A DNA stretch of 6,197 nt from CAKZML01 sp041571575 (GTDB lineage Bacteria > Pseudomonadota > Gammaproteobacteria > Steroidobacterales > BM003). Both the position numbers and the translations under genes were made by a program. The notes under the pieces were generated by a model. It saw only the letters and a program-made list of their open reading frames with translations, was not told where the DNA came from and made no database searches. Where the stretch lies: assembly GCA_041571575.1 (NCBI GenBank), contig JBFFTZ010000167.1, forward strand, positions 1 through 6,197, in the 5' to 3' direction. The first letter of the stretch is position 1, and every line of letters begins with the position of its first letter. Shown here one piece after another: positions 5,938 to 6,197 of this stretch.

Positions 5938-6197
5938 ATGTACACCCAGGGTCTTGATCAAGCAGATACCCAGGTCACCAGTCCCGAAGAAGAGGCTGAG
6001 CTACGTGCCGCCTTTCAGGCGCGGATAGATGCGGAAGAGAAGATTGAACCCAGGGACTGGATGCCCGAGGACTATAGACGCACCCTGGTGCGGCAAATTT
6101 CCCAGCACGCGCATTCTGAAATTGTCGGCATGTTGCCCGAGGGCAACTGGCTGACCCGGGCGCCGTCGCTAAAGCGCAAGGCGATTTTGCTGGCCAA
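5938..6197 (+). CDS. paaA: Phenylacetyl-CoA 1,2-epoxidase catalytic subunit PaaA, 3' end off the window
   Basis: PaaA is the diiron catalytic subunit of the PaaABC(D)E epoxidase, which uses O2 and NADPH to form the ring 1,2-epoxide of phenylacetyl-CoA. The first 86 codons are present of roughly 310-330. Residues EPRDWMPEDYRRTLVRQISQ (37-56) and HAHSEIVGMLPEGN (57-70), then TRAPSLKRKAILLA (73-86), match E. coli PaaA almost throughout. The diiron ligands lie beyond the right edge, so catalytic integrity cannot be judged. The ATG at 5938 has GGAG (5929-5932) 5 nt upstream. The N terminus is roughly 17 residues longer than E. coli's and begins MYTQ, similar to the Pseudomonas form as remembered. 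It probably heads a separate paaABCDE unit. Confidence 0.95.
   Translation, partial: MYTQGLDQADTQVTSPEEEAELRAAFQARIDAEEKIEPRDWMPEDYRRTLVRQISQHAHSEIVGMLPEGNWLTRAPSLKRKAILLA

Overview
The window carries most of the lower half of a phenylacetic acid (paa) catabolic cluster. It looks like a GC-rich proteobacterium, most probably a gammaproteobacterium. That placement rests on gene content and on close similarity to Escherichia coli and Pseudomonas Paa proteins as remembered, not on a search. The species is not identifiable from this window.

Layout. Positions 1-677 (minus strand) hold the 5' part of a crotonase-superfamily gene; its 3' end lies off the left edge. It is transcribed divergently, across a 148-bp gap, from paaX (826-1752, plus), the phenylacetyl-CoA-responsive repressor. 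Four tightly packed plus-strand genes follow: paaG (1841-2635), paaH (2625-4151), paaI (4173-4592) and paaJ (4613-5818). After a 119-bp gap, paaA starts at 5938 and runs off the right edge. Its position suggests that the paaABCDE epoxidase genes continue to the right.

How the genes work together. Phenylacetyl-CoA is epoxidised by the PaaABC(D)E multicomponent oxygenase. PaaG isomerises the ring 1,2-epoxide to an oxepin, which PaaZ opens outside this window. PaaJ thiolyses the 3-oxo-5,6-dehydrosuberyl-CoA formed. PaaG, PaaF, PaaH and PaaJ then carry out beta-oxidation-like steps to acetyl-CoA and succinyl-CoA. PaaI is a rescue thioesterase for CoA esters that accumulate. PaaX represses the cluster until phenylacetyl-CoA binds. 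No paaF, paaK, paaZ or paaY is visible here.

This is a known pathway, not a new system. The points worth a second look are small. The divergent crotonase lacks both hydratase glutamates. An 18-bp imperfect tandem duplication sits exactly on the paaH stop / paaI start junction and leaves the two genes in one frame with a single TAG between them. A nested dyad lies just upstream of paaG. A partial match to the PaaX operator consensus lies upstream of paaA.
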